Assembly: GCA_947383215.1 (NCBI GenBank)
Contig: CANDCP010000030.1
Coordinates: 1 to 39,439 of the forward strand
Direction: 5' to 3'
Origin: an uncultured Roseburia sp.
Lineage (GTDB): Bacteria; Bacillota; Clostridia; Lachnospirales; Lachnospiraceae
Length of the DNA: 39,439 bases
Positions within the stretch are counted from its first letter, which is position 1; the number at the start of each line of letters is the position of its first letter. The position numbers and the translations under genes are program-made. Under the pieces are notes generated by a model. That model saw nothing but the letters and a program-made list of their open reading frames with translations. It searched no databases and had not been told where the DNA came from. Below are positions 8,239 through 19,849 of this stretch, piece by piece.

Positions 8239-9963
8239 GTGAAAAGGTTTTTTTATACACTTTTGACGACGGCAGGGATTACGGTTTTATCTTTTGTGCC
8301 GTGTATGGCGGGCGGGATGAACGGGGAAGAGGCGCGCGTTTACGCCGCCGCTTCGGGCAGCTTTACTTACAGTGGGGAAACTTACTATGCAAACAGCGAG
8401 TATTTGGCTCAGCTTAACGCATATCTGTGCAGAGACGATGTGGACCTGACTGCCGAGCAGGCGGATTCCGCGATTCGTTCTATGAGGAGAAAGACGAATA
8501 TAAAAAAAGCCATAGACAGCGGTTATATCTCGAAAGCGTCCTCAGGCGGGGGGGCGGAGCCGTCCACCGAAGGCCAGGGGGGGACGGAAAACGGGTCGAC
8601 GCCATCGACCGAGGGAAATGCGCCGAAGGATACGGAGCGCAATACCGAATCGGGAAAGGAGCCGGATACCGAGCGCGACACGCAGACGGGCGGTACAAAG
8701 GGCGGCGGAAAAAATGAGAAAGAGAAGCCGGGAAAAAACGAGAATGTGAACCAGAATGATACACAGACGGCGGAAGGAGGCGTCAAAAATCCGGGAAATA
8801 CAACCGTATTCGATTCGGCGGGACAGGCGGATGAGGCTTATCTGAATGAAGAGAAAAAGCAGGAGCGGGAGGATATCTTAGCGACCAGACCGAAAAAGGA
8901 TGAGGCCGAAAACGGAGAGATTACGTATGATACGGTGAACAATCAGATTATATTTAGCGGGAGCAAAAATCAAAAGATTGTAATTCCAAATGCATTCAGG
9001 TATATAAAAGGAACACACACAAGAAGTATGTTTACCGTAGTTGAGCTGATTCTGCTCACAATTACGGTGATAAGCATTGGAACGCTGTTTGTATTCCGGT
9101 GTTTTAGTTTTCAGAAGAAGAAGCATAAATTATCTTACAGCAATCATAAAAGGCGCAGAGTGCTGCGGAAAATATTCGGCGCGGTATTGGTAGCCGTGCT
9201 GGCGGCAAATATTTTTGTAACCGCCGTGGGAGCCGGAGTGCAGCTTGGACTATTCCAGAGTTCCAGAATTACCGATATGTTAAGTTCAAGCGGGTATTAT
9301 CATGAGTCTTTTGACGATCTGCAGGATGAAATTCGCGGAATAATGGAGGAGAGCGGCTGCCCGAAGGATGCCTGCGACAGTGTCGTGACGTACGACCGTT
9401 ATCTGTTTGCGACAAGAAATCATGTGCAGCTGACGTTAAAGGGGCAGAAGCCTTCCGCGGAATATACGGATATCAGCGCCGAGGTTCGGGACGCGTTAGA
9501 CGGGGTGCTGTATCTGACGGATGAAAGCAAGGACGAGATCGGCGAGGCTGTTCTTACGATCTACCGGCAGAGCGTAAAAAATATTATCGGAGAGACGCTT
9601 TATGGGATCAAGCGGATCTTTTGGAACGTATTTCGAATAAATCTGGCAATTGCGGCGGCAGAGATTGTTCTCTGTATTTTGGCGCTGCTGTTTATGGATC
9701 ATTATAAGCACCGTGCAATGAAGAAAATTGCGGCGGCGCTGTTGGGGGCGTCTTTGCTGATCTGCGGAGTGGCCGCAGTGATTTTGATTGGAAAGCCGTA
9801 CACAAGCCTCTATATTGAGCCGGATTATCTCTATTTATTTGCGGTGGAATATATCCGCTGGGTGACAAAGGTGTTTGCGGTTCTCGCGGCCGTGGGAGCG
9901 CTTGCGGCGTTTCTTGTGTGGATGGCGGGAAAAGGCATGAAGCGGACGATGCAGGAAAAGTAG
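8239..9963 (+). CDS. Exported protein with low-complexity linker and five membrane segments
   Basis: A 574-aa protein of unknown family. An N-terminal signal peptide (to about VYAAASG, residue 40) precedes a short domain. Residues about 95-185 are a low-complexity Glu/Thr/Gly/Ser/Asn linker with repeated PSTEG and DTERDT-type units. Membrane segments lie near 264-288, 311-335, 469-487, 500-519 and 545-565. Positive charges (KKKHKLSYSNHKRRR; DHYKHRAMKK) fit a topology with the N terminus and the 130-residue loop at 336-468 outside. The start is GTG 8239 after AAGGAGG. Only a terminator and no promoter precede it, suggesting low-level read-through expression. It abuts the VanZ-like gene with zero gap. 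Possible roles include an envelope sensor or an anchor for neighbouring surface proteins; no function can be assigned. Confidence 0.8.
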   Translation: MKRFFYTLLTTAGITVLSFVPCMAGGMNGEEARVYAAASGSFTYSGETYYANSEYLAQLNAYLCRDDVDLTAEQADSAIRSMRRKTNIKKAIDSGYISKASSGGGAEPSTEGQGGTENGSTPSTEGNAPKDTERNTESGKEPDTERDTQTGGTKGGGKNEKEKPGKNENVNQNDTQTAEGGVKNPGNTTVFDSAGQADEAYLNEEKKQEREDILATRPKKDEAENGEITYDTVNNQIIFSGSKNQKIVIPNAFRYIKGTHTRSMFTVVELILLTITVISIGTLFVFRCFSFQKKKHKLSYSNHKRRRVLRKIFGAVLVAVLAANIFVTAVGAGVQLGLFQSSRITDMLSSSGYYHESFDDLQDEIRGIMEESGCPKDACDSVVTYDRYLFATRNHVQLTLKGQKPSAEYTDISAEVRDALDGVLYLTDESKDEIGEAVLTIYRQSVKNIIGETLYGIKRIFWNVFRINLAIAAAEIVLCILALLFMDHYKHRAMKKIAAALLGASLLICGVAAVILIGKPYTSLYIEPDYLYLFAVEYIRWVTKVFAVLAAVGALAAFLVWMAGKGMKRTMQEK

Positions 9964-10473
9964 ATGACGGGAAAGAGATATAAATTAGTTACGCTTTTTG
10001 TTTTGATGTTGTGGCTTATGTTTATTTTTTATATGTCGCATCAGCCGGCGGAAGAATCATCTGCCATATCGGATACCGTTTCCTACCGTGCAGTGGCCGC
10101 GCTTGACCAGATTTGCGGTTGGAATCTGAAACAAGAGCAGATTGAAGCGCGTGCAAAAAAGATACATTATCCGGTAAGGAAGGCTGCGCATATGACGGAA
10201 TACGCGATTCTTGCGATATTGTTGCTGCTGCACTTGTCCGCGTATCGTATATCGGGAAAAAGACGGTATGCTTTGTCGGCGGTTTTGGCTGTTTTATATG
10301 CGGCGACAGACGAGTATCATCAAACGTTTGTCGAGGGGCGGTATGGAAGCCCGGCGGATGTGGCGATCGATTGCGCGGGCGTTTTGATCGGTTTGTCGTT
10401 TGTATTGTCCGCGAGCCGTATAGCAGGCAGGCATAGGCGGGAGCATAAGAACAGATTAAGAAGTGGAAAATAA
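9964..10473 (+). CDS. VanZ-like membrane protein (second of two)
   Basis: A 169-aa protein with the VanZ-family pattern seen widely in Clostridia: a first TM ending in FIFYMSHQPAEESS, then PVRKAAHMTEYAILAILLLL, AVLYAATDEYHQTFVEGR and GSPADVAIDCAGVLIG. Four membrane segments are predicted. The ATG follows directly after the stop of the five-TM gene, so the two are almost surely translated together. It is distinct from the first VanZ-like protein at 2237-2770. Family members are tied to envelope or antibiotic phenotypes, but this subtype lacks an assigned reaction. Confidence 0.9.
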   Translation: MTGKRYKLVTLFVLMLWLMFIFYMSHQPAEESSAISDTVSYRAVAALDQICGWNLKQEQIEARAKKIHYPVRKAAHMTEYAILAILLLLHLSAYRISGKRRYALSAVLAVLYAATDEYHQTFVEGRYGSPADVAIDCAGVLIGLSFVLSASRIAGRHRREHKNRLRSGK

Positions 10474-10509
10474 TTGCGGAAAGAATAATTGGCAAGGGAA
10501 GAGGTTTAT

Positions 10510-12366
10510 ATGAGGAAAAGGTTAAAGAGAATTTCGGCCGCTGCGGTGTGCGTGTGCTTGTTGTTTGCCAATATGACGGTTTTGACCGCACAGGAAGATA
10601 TGACGGGGTCGCAGTTTTTAAGTGCGGAAGCGACGGAAGACGATTTTGAAATTGATGAGCAGGGAGTCTTAGAGGAGTATACCGGAACTGCCAGGGAAGT
10701 AACGATTCCGGATGGCGTGAAAGTGATTGGAAGCGGTGCGTTCGCATTGTGTGAAACGATGGAAAGCGTTTCGATTCCGGAGAGTGTGACATGGATCAAA
10801 TCACACGCGTTCAACGGCTGCAAGGGTCTGAAGGACGTTTGGATTCCGGACAGTGTGGAGTCTATGGGTGACGCTGCGTTTGGTTACTGTGAGAATCTTG
10901 TCAGCATAAGATTGCCGGATAATTTGTCGGCGATTCGCTCAAATACATTTACCGGGTGCGTATCACTTGAAAACGTGACGATGCCGGAAGGACTTTTGAG
11001 CATTGGCAGTATGGCGTTTAAAGGCTGCAAAAGTCTTAGGGAACTAGATATTCCGATCAATGTGACGGAACTCTCGTCTCATTTATTCGACGACTGTACC
11101 GGTTTGAAACAGGTTTCGATTACGCCGGGTGTAACGTATATCGGAATCAATACATTTTTTTGCTGCAGCAGTCTGGAGTCGGTTTCTATACCGGACAGCG
11201 TGACAGAGATTGACCACGGTGCGTTTGCCGGCTGCAGCAGTCTGAAGGAAGTTACGATCCCTTCGGAGCTGACCAGCTTGGGACAAGATGTATTTGGTTA
11301 TTGCGACAGTCTCAAAGAAATTAATGTTTCGCCGAAAAATACGGCGTATTCTTCTTATGACGGATGCCTGTATAACAAAAATCAGACAATGCTTATAAGC
11401 TGTCCCGGCGGGAAGGAGAGCGTGGCGTTTCCGGACAGTGTGGAGGTGCTCGGAACGGATGCGTTTAGGGGCAGCGCTAATCTGAAGGAATTAACCGTCC
11501 CGAAAAGCGTAAAAGAAATTGACGGGGCGGCGATATCCGGCAGCAAGAGCCTGCAGCAGCTGCATGTGGCGCCGGATCATCCGTATTTTGCGGAGTATGA
11601 AGGATGTCTGTATAACACAGACAAGACAATGTTTTTGTTTTGTCCGCCGGCAAGGACAGAGGTGACGATTTTAGACAGCGTAGAGCAGTTTGGCCCGCGT
11701 GCATTTGAAAGATGCAGCAGTCTGAAGGCGGTTGTTCTGCCGGATACCATAAAACACATAGGGTATTGTATGTTTAGTGACTGCATGGCACTGACCGAAA
11801 TAGTGATTCCGGCGGGAGTTGAATATATTGCCGATCGCGCGTTTGAGAACTGCACAAGTTTGACCGAAATAGTGATTCCCAAAGGCGTTTCGCGTATCGG
11901 AAGCGCCGCTTTTATGTACTGTATTGGATTAAAAAAGGTTTGGATACCGGAAACAGTCACGGAAATTGAGCCGTGGGTGTTTAATAAATGCAGTGAAGAT
12001 ATGGTTATTTATGGTAAAGAGGGGTCTTTTGCGCAGAAATATGCAAGTGAAAACGGAATCCGTTTTTCCTACGCGGATCTTTTAGAGTGCGGGATCACGA
12101 TAACGCCGGAAACGGTTGAATACAATGGAAAACCGCAGAAACCGTCTGTTACGGTTCGTTATGGGAACAGTATTTTGAAAGAAGGAACGGATTATACGGC
12201 TGTCTATGAAAACAATACAGAGATCGGGACGGCGAGAGTGATTCTTACAGGTAAAGGGAATTATACTGGAGTTGCAGAAAAAACATTTACGATCAAAAAA
12301 GGAAGCCGGAAATTAGGCAGTGCAAAAAATATAAAGCGGCATATGGAAGCAAACCGTTTGCATTGA
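10510..12366 (+). CDS. BspA-type leucine-rich repeat surface protein, N-terminal part (frameshifted)
   Basis: A 618-aa secreted protein. The signal peptide is MRKRLKRISAAAVCVCLLFA, with the mature start near TAQE. About fifteen LRR_5 (BspA-type, treponemal) repeats follow, with the recurrent SIPDSVTEIDHGAFAGCSSL pattern, interrupted by two DGCLYN..KTM hairpin-type inserts. Near residues 535-610 is an Ig-like segment (VEYNGKPQKPSVTVRYG ... TGKGNYTG) usual in such proteins. The reading frame then leaves homology after KLGSAKN and stops 12 residues later; the natural continuation is in the -1 frame (12330-12845), beginning YKAAYGSKPFALN. The A6 run at 12324-12329 is the shift point. The start is ATG 10510 after GGGAAGAGG. 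These proteins usually mediate adhesion or host and matrix binding. Confidence 0.88.
   Translation: MRKRLKRISAAAVCVCLLFANMTVLTAQEDMTGSQFLSAEATEDDFEIDEQGVLEEYTGTAREVTIPDGVKVIGSGAFALCETMESVSIPESVTWIKSHAFNGCKGLKDVWIPDSVESMGDAAFGYCENLVSIRLPDNLSAIRSNTFTGCVSLENVTMPEGLLSIGSMAFKGCKSLRELDIPINVTELSSHLFDDCTGLKQVSITPGVTYIGINTFFCCSSLESVSIPDSVTEIDHGAFAGCSSLKEVTIPSELTSLGQDVFGYCDSLKEINVSPKNTAYSSYDGCLYNKNQTMLISCPGGKESVAFPDSVEVLGTDAFRGSANLKELTVPKSVKEIDGAAISGSKSLQQLHVAPDHPYFAEYEGCLYNTDKTMFLFCPPARTEVTILDSVEQFGPRAFERCSSLKAVVLPDTIKHIGYCMFSDCMALTEIVIPAGVEYIADRAFENCTSLTEIVIPKGVSRIGSAAFMYCIGLKKVWIPETVTEIEPWVFNKCSEDMVIYGKEGSFAQKYASENGIRFSYADLLECGITITPETVEYNGKPQKPSVTVRYGNSILKEGTDYTAVYENNTEIGTARVILTGKGNYTGVAEKTFTIKKGSRKLGSAKNIKRHMEANRLH
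12324..12330 (+). other. Frameshift point: A6 tract, possible slippery heptamer A AAA AAT
   Basis: In the frame of the upstream gene the bases read gcA AAA AAT, which matches the X XXY YYZ slippery pattern for -1 slippage. One extra A here would join the two frames into a single 778-aa protein. A 1-base deletion, an assembly error or programmed slippage cannot be told apart from one sequence. Confidence 0.6.
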
Positions 12367-12845
12367 ATATCCCGGGAGATGCCGGAGACGGAAGCATGAC
12401 GTATTTAAGCTCAAATAAAAAGGTTGTCACGGTTGATAAAAAGGGAATCGTAAGGATTACAGGCACGGGAAGAGCGACGATTACTATTAAAGCGCCCGCA
12501 ACCGTAAACTATGAGGCCGCAGAATTGAAAGTTGGCGTAGAGATTGTTCCGGCAAGACAAAAAATAAAAACGCTGAAAAAAACAGACGGGCTGCTGACGG
12601 TAAAATGGAAGCGGGATAAGAGAGCAACCGGATATCAGATCCAGTATGGTACAAAAAAGAATTTTAAAAAGGCATCCAAAAAAACGGTAACGAAGAAAAA
12701 GGCGACATCGGGAAAACTGGTCAGTCCGGTGAGCGGTAAAAAGTATTATGTCAGAGTTCGTTCTTATAAAACCGTGAAAGAGAACGGAAAGCGCCGGAAG
12801 TTGTACGGAGCATGGAGTAAGGCGAAAACGTTTAAAACCAGGTAA
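12330..12845 (+). pseudogene. C-terminal part of the frameshifted BspA-type protein (Big_2 and FN3-like domains)
   Basis: Continuation of the preceding gene in the -1 frame; a formal ATG exists at 12371 but no ribosome site precedes it. It holds a Big_2-like domain (YLSSNKKVVTVDKKGIVRITGTGRATITI) and a C-terminal FN3-like domain (GLLTVKWKRDKRATGYQIQYG ... KKYYVRVRSY). This domain order after an LRR_5 array is the common architecture in Lachnospiraceae BspA proteins, so this is one gene, not two. Without frame restoration the product would lose the domains that likely place it on the surface. I see no terminator between it and the next gene. Confidence 0.75.
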
Positions 12846-12865
12846 ATGGAGCGGGAAAATAGGAA

Positions 12866-13561
12866 ATGAAAGTATTGGAGAGAAACAGGAGGATACGGGC
12901 CGAACTTGAGGCGCTTGCGGAAGAGAAATACAAAAGCTTTTCTTCCGCGTTGATTCCGGGAGAGGATAATATGCTTGGCGTGCGTCTGCCGGCACTGCGG
13001 GGAATGGCAAAGAAGCTGGCGAAAGGAGACTGGAGAGAGTATCTTGAGCAAGCAAGCGACGATTCCATGGAGGAGATTGTGCTTCAGGGAATGACCATCG
13101 GCTATGTGAAGGCGGAGTTTCGGGAGTTGATTCCTTATCTGGACGCGTTTGTGCCGAAGATCAGAAACTGGTCAGTCTGCGACAGTACCTGCAATTCGCT
13201 GAAGATTGCAAAAAAGGAGCCGGAGGCCGTATGGGAATACTTGCAGACATATCTTGCGTCAGAACAGGAATTTGAAGTGCGTTTCGGGCTGGTTATGCTG
13301 TTGTCGCATTTTGTCAATGAGAATTATTTGGAGCGGATTTTCGCATGGCTCGATAAAATTCGCCATGAGGGATATTATGTCAAAATGGCGGCTGCCTGGA
13401 ATCTGGCCGCCTGCTTTGCAGAATTTCCCGAAGAAACAATGCGTTATCTGCAAAGAAGCGCGATGGACGACTGGACGTACAACAAGGCAATACAAAAGAT
13501 GACGGAGTCTTACCGGGTAAGCGGACCGGATAAGGAGAGGCTTCGTCAAATGAAACGATAA
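12866..13561 (+). CDS. AlkD-like DNA alkylation repair protein
   Basis: A 231-aa all-helical HEAT-repeat protein of the DNA alkylation repair family, which excises N3- and N7-alkylpurines without base flipping. Key features: GVRLPALRGMAKK near residue 34, NWSVCDSTCNSL (the Trp and Asp that position the damaged nucleotide in B. cereus AlkD), FEVRFGLVMLLSHF, YYVKMAAAWNLAACFAEFP and the C-terminal NKAIQKMTESYRVS. Length is normal. The ribosome site is weak (GCGGGA or AGGAA close to the ATG). It sits 20 bases after the surface-protein gene and 31 bases before prfB, with no obvious promoter of its own. Confidence 0.92.
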   Translation: MKVLERNRRIRAELEALAEEKYKSFSSALIPGEDNMLGVRLPALRGMAKKLAKGDWREYLEQASDDSMEEIVLQGMTIGYVKAEFRELIPYLDAFVPKIRNWSVCDSTCNSLKIAKKEPEAVWEYLQTYLASEQEFEVRFGLVMLLSHFVNENYLERIFAWLDKIRHEGYYVKMAAAWNLAACFAEFPEETMRYLQRSAMDDWTYNKAIQKMTESYRVSGPDKERLRQMKR

Positions 13562-13592
13562 AAAATAAAATAAAAAGAAAGTTGGTGAGACT

Positions 13593-14724
13593 GTGGTAGA
13601 ATTAGATCCTTTTCGGACAAAATTAGGGGCTTATAAAGCTCCGCTGCAGGAAGTGAGGGATTCACTTTGACCTGGCGAATAAGGCAAAGCGGATTGAAGA
13701 GTTAGAGCGCGAGATGGAAGCGCCGGATTTCTGGAATGATCCGGACGTTTCACAGCGCAAAATGAAAGAATTAAAAGGCTATAAAGACGACGTGGAGATA
13801 TACCGCGGCCTGGAAGTAAAACTTGAGGATATCGCGACGTTGATTGAGATGGGCGACGAGGAGAACGATCCGGAGATTGTTTCAGAGGTAGAACAGGAGA
13901 TCGCGGAGTTTGAGGAAACCTTTGAAAGAATAAGGATTAAGACGCTGTTGTCGGGCGAATACGATAAAGATAACGCCATCGTGTCGCTGCATGCCGGCGC
14001 GGGAGGGACGGAATCCTGCGACTGGGCTTCCATGCTCTATCGGATGTATGCGAGATGGGCGTCGGATAAGGGCTTTGAGCTGGAGGTTTTAGATTCGTTA
14101 GACGGCGACGAGGCTGGAATTAAGTCTATCACCTTCCAGGTAAACGGCGAGAACGCCTATGGCTATTTAAAATCGGAGCACGGCGTGCACCGGCTTGTGC
14201 GCATTTCCCCGTTTAATGCGGCGGGCAAGCGTCAGACGTCGTTCGTCTCGTGCGACGTTATGCCGGACATTGAGGAAGAGATTGACATTGAGGTGAAGGA
14301 CGACGATATCCGCATTGACACATACCGTTCTAGCGGCGCCGGGGGGCAGCATATTAATAAAACCTCGTCGGCGATCCGAATTACGCATTTTCCGACGGGA
14401 ATCGTGGTGACCTGCCAGAACGAGCGATCTCAGCATATGAATAAGGATAAGGCTATGCAGATGTTAAAGGCGAAGCTTTATCTGTTAAGACAGCAGGAGA
14501 ATGCCGATAAGGCCGCGGGGATCCGCGGGGAAGTGACCGAGATTGGCTGGGGCAATCAGATCCGCTCCTATGTGATGCAGCCGTATACGATGGTGAAGGA
14601 TCACCGCACCGGCGCGGAAACCGGCAATGTGGACAGCGTAATGGACGGAAATATTGATTTGTTTATAAACGGCTATTTAAAATGGCTTTCGCTCGGGCGC
14701 CCGAAAAATACGGAGGAATCTTAA
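13593..14724 (+). CDS. prfB: Peptide chain release factor 2 with programmed +1 frameshift
   Basis: RF2 recognises UGA and UAA and releases the finished peptide. Frame one starts at GTG 13593 (MVELDPFRTKLG...) and runs 25 codons to an in-frame TGA at 13668-13670. A +1 slip on CTT at 13665-13667 enters the main frame (DLANKAKRIEELERE) from 13669, giving 376 aa. The catalytic GGQ lies in SSGAGGQHINKTSSAIR, and the RF2 stop-codon tripeptide SPF in RISPFNAAGKRQ. The frameshift is the classic autoregulation: low RF2 lets the ribosome pause at UGA and shift. It is the only gene here whose two frames must be joined by design. Confidence 0.96.
13656..13671 (+). promoter_or_regulatory. prfB frameshift signal
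   Basis: An internal Shine-Dalgarno-like AGGGA (13656-13660), then 4 nt, then CTT TGA C (13665-13671). This is the known RF2 recoding element: SD-like sequence, slippery CUU, UGA with a following C. Confidence 0.93.
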
Positions 14725-14729
14725 ATCGC

Positions 14730-14758
14730 TTGCACTTCCGGTCGGAATGTGATATTAT
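14730..14758 (+). promoter_or_regulatory. Sigma-A promoter of the threonine-pathway operon
   Basis: TTGCAC at 14730-14735, 17-bp spacer, TATTAT at 14753-14758, 50 bases upstream of the ACT-protein start. No T-box or leader peptide is visible in the short leader. Confidence 0.65.
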
Positions 14759-14807
14759 CTTTCTGGTAAATACAGTTGTGTTTCTGCTACAAACACTGGA
14801 GGGAAAG

Positions 14808-15245
14808 ATGGCAGAGAAATATTTTGTATTGAAGGAAAAAGCCGTACCGGAAGTGCTTTTAAAAGTGGTGGAGGCAAAACGCCTTTTGGAATCCGGGCGC
14901 GTCGCTTCTGTGCAGGAGGCGGCGGAACGCGTAGATATCAGCCGAAGCTCTTTTTACAAGTACAGGGACGATATATTTCCGTTTCATGATAACGTAAGAG
15001 GGAAGACAATTACGATCGTGATTCAGCTCGACGATGAGCCGGGGCTTTTGTCTCTGATTTTAAATATTGTGGCAGAGTTTCGCGCAAATATTCTGACGAT
15101 ACATCAGTCCATTCCGGTAAGCGGAATTGCGTCCCTGACATTGAGCGTTGATATTTTGCCCAAAACCGGCGATCCGGCGCAGATGGTTGAGGCGATTGAA
15201 GGGACGGAAGGCATACATTATGTAAAAATACTGGCCAGGGAATAG
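14808..15245 (+). CDS. pheB: UPF0735 ACT-domain protein (PheB-like)
   Basis: A 145-aa small regulator-like protein. Residues about 30-60 (SVQEAAERVDISRSSFYKYRDDI) look like a helix-turn-helix. Residues about 69-145 are an ACT domain (ITIVIQLDDEPGLLSLILNIVAEFRANILTIHQS), which usually binds an amino acid. This matches the UPF0735/PheB family of Firmicutes. Being 29 bases upstream of homoserine dehydrogenase, it may sense threonine or a related amino acid for this operon; that is inference. ATG 14808 is chosen because GGAGGG precedes it at ideal spacing. Confidence 0.85.
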   Translation: MAEKYFVLKEKAVPEVLLKVVEAKRLLESGRVASVQEAAERVDISRSSFYKYRDDIFPFHDNVRGKTITIVIQLDDEPGLLSLILNIVAEFRANILTIHQSIPVSGIASLTLSVDILPKTGDPAQMVEAIEGTEGIHYVKILARE

Positions 15246-15274
15246 AACGGTCAAAATCTGGAGGAATAAGAGAA

Positions 15275-16477
15275 ATGATTAAAGCGGCAATCATGGGGTA
15301 CGGGACGATTGGTTCCGGCGTTGCGGAGGTATTAAAGACAAATCAGGAAAGTATTGCGAAGCGTTCGGGCGATGGGATAGAAGTGAAGTATGTTCTCGAT
15401 TTAAGGGAGTTTCCCGGGGATCCGATTCAGAATAAAATCGTACATGATTATCAGGTAATAGCCAATGACCCGGAGGTTTCTATCGTAGTTGAGACCATGG
15501 GCGGCGTGGAGCCGGCATATACGTTTGTAAAAGCGATGTTAGAGGCAGGCAAACATGTGACGACTTCAAATAAGGCGCTGGTTGCGGAGAAGGGCGCGCA
15601 GTTAATTGCGCTCGCGAAGGAAAAGAACGTAAACTTTATGTTTGAGGCGAGCGTGGGCGGTGGAATCCCGATTATACGCTCCTTAAACGCGTGTCTGACC
15701 GCCGATGAGATTGAGGAGATTACCGGAATTTTAAACGGGACGACGAATTATATGATGACGAAGATGAGCGAAGAGGGGCTCGAATTTGACGACGTGTTGA
15801 AAGACGCGCAGGAGAAGGGGTATGCCGAAAAAGATCCGACTGCGGATATTGAAGGGCATGACGCGTGCCGGAAAATTGCAATTCTGACGTCTCTTGTCTG
15901 CGGGCAGCAGGTAGATTTTGAGGATATTCACTGCGAGGGGATTACGAAGATTTCTGCAGACGACATGAAGTATGCGAAGGCGATGGGCAGGGCGATTAAG
16001 CTGCTTGCGACAAGCAGGAAGGCGGGAGATAGCTACTGTGCGATGGTAGCGCCTTGTATGCTGGTTCCGGGGCACCCTCTTTACCCGGTAAACGACGTAT
16101 TTAACGCGGTGTTTGTGCGTGGGAATGTGCTGGGCGAAGCAATGTTTTACGGCAGCGGGGCGGGAAAGCTTCCGACTGCGAGCGCGGTAGTGGCGGATAT
16201 GGTAGACATCGCAAAGCATTTGAACCGGAATATTTTTGTCGAGTGGAGTTCTAAGAAAATGGAGCTGACAGATTACAGAAATCTGGAAAACCGATTTTTT
16301 GTCCGGACGACGAGCGACATTTCGGAGGCGGAGAATGCGTTCGGCCGCATCGAAGTCGTGAGAGCGGAAGGCGTGACGGGGGAGCTTGGATTTGTGACAG
16401 AGAAAATGACGGAAGCGGAGTATGAGCAAAAGGCCGCAAAGCTTGGCGGAATTTTACAGATGATTCGTGTCAACTGA
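15275..16477 (+). CDS. hom: Homoserine dehydrogenase
   Basis: A 400-aa enzyme reducing aspartate semialdehyde to homoserine with NAD(P)H, at the branch to threonine and methionine. The Rossmann motif is GYGTIGSGVAEVL (residues about 8-20). The substrate region holds FEASVGGGIPIIRSLNACLTADEI, GILNGTTNYMMTKM and AQEKGYAEKDPTADIEGHDACRK. The C-terminal segment from about residue 345 is a shortened ACT-like tail, so allosteric feedback may be reduced or supplied by the separate upstream ACT protein. The start follows GGAGGAATAAG. The next gene begins 20 bases later, forming an ACT-hom-apgM operon. Confidence 0.95.
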   Translation: MIKAAIMGYGTIGSGVAEVLKTNQESIAKRSGDGIEVKYVLDLREFPGDPIQNKIVHDYQVIANDPEVSIVVETMGGVEPAYTFVKAMLEAGKHVTTSNKALVAEKGAQLIALAKEKNVNFMFEASVGGGIPIIRSLNACLTADEIEEITGILNGTTNYMMTKMSEEGLEFDDVLKDAQEKGYAEKDPTADIEGHDACRKIAILTSLVCGQQVDFEDIHCEGITKISADDMKYAKAMGRAIKLLATSRKAGDSYCAMVAPCMLVPGHPLYPVNDVFNAVFVRGNVLGEAMFYGSGAGKLPTASAVVADMVDIAKHLNRNIFVEWSSKKMELTDYRNLENRFFVRTTSDISEAENAFGRIEVVRAEGVTGELGFVTEKMTEAEYEQKAAKLGGILQMIRVN

Positions 16478-16497
16478 GAGAAACAGAGGTAGGGAAT

Positions 16498-19687
<3,190 letters not shown>

Positions 19688-19764
19688 GGCAATTATTCTC
19701 CGTGTGCATATACGGGCGGTAACATACCGAGTATAACAGGCGGGCGGGGGATTGTCAAAACATG

Positions 19765-19793
19765 TTGTTTTTAAAAGCGGCGCGTGATACAAT
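19765..19793 (+). promoter_or_regulatory. Sigma-A promoter of the HEQEH/CxxC protein
   Basis: TTGTTT at 19765-19770, 17-bp spacer, TACAAT at 19788-19793, followed by a leader of about 50 nt and an AAAGGGGG ribosome site. Confidence 0.65.
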
Positions 19794-19849
19794 ATAAGAA
19801 ATCGAAAGTAAGCGGATAGCAGGTATTGACAGTGAAAGGGGGATGAAAG

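Noticed and set aside
10022-10792. A 256-aa minus-strand open frame under the VanZ and LRR genes
   Set aside because: No ribosome site or recognisable motif, and it overlaps two well-supported plus-strand genes.
12371-12845. The C-terminal part of the split adhesin as an independent gene
   Set aside because: No ribosome site or promoter precedes the internal ATG, and the domain order continues the upstream protein.
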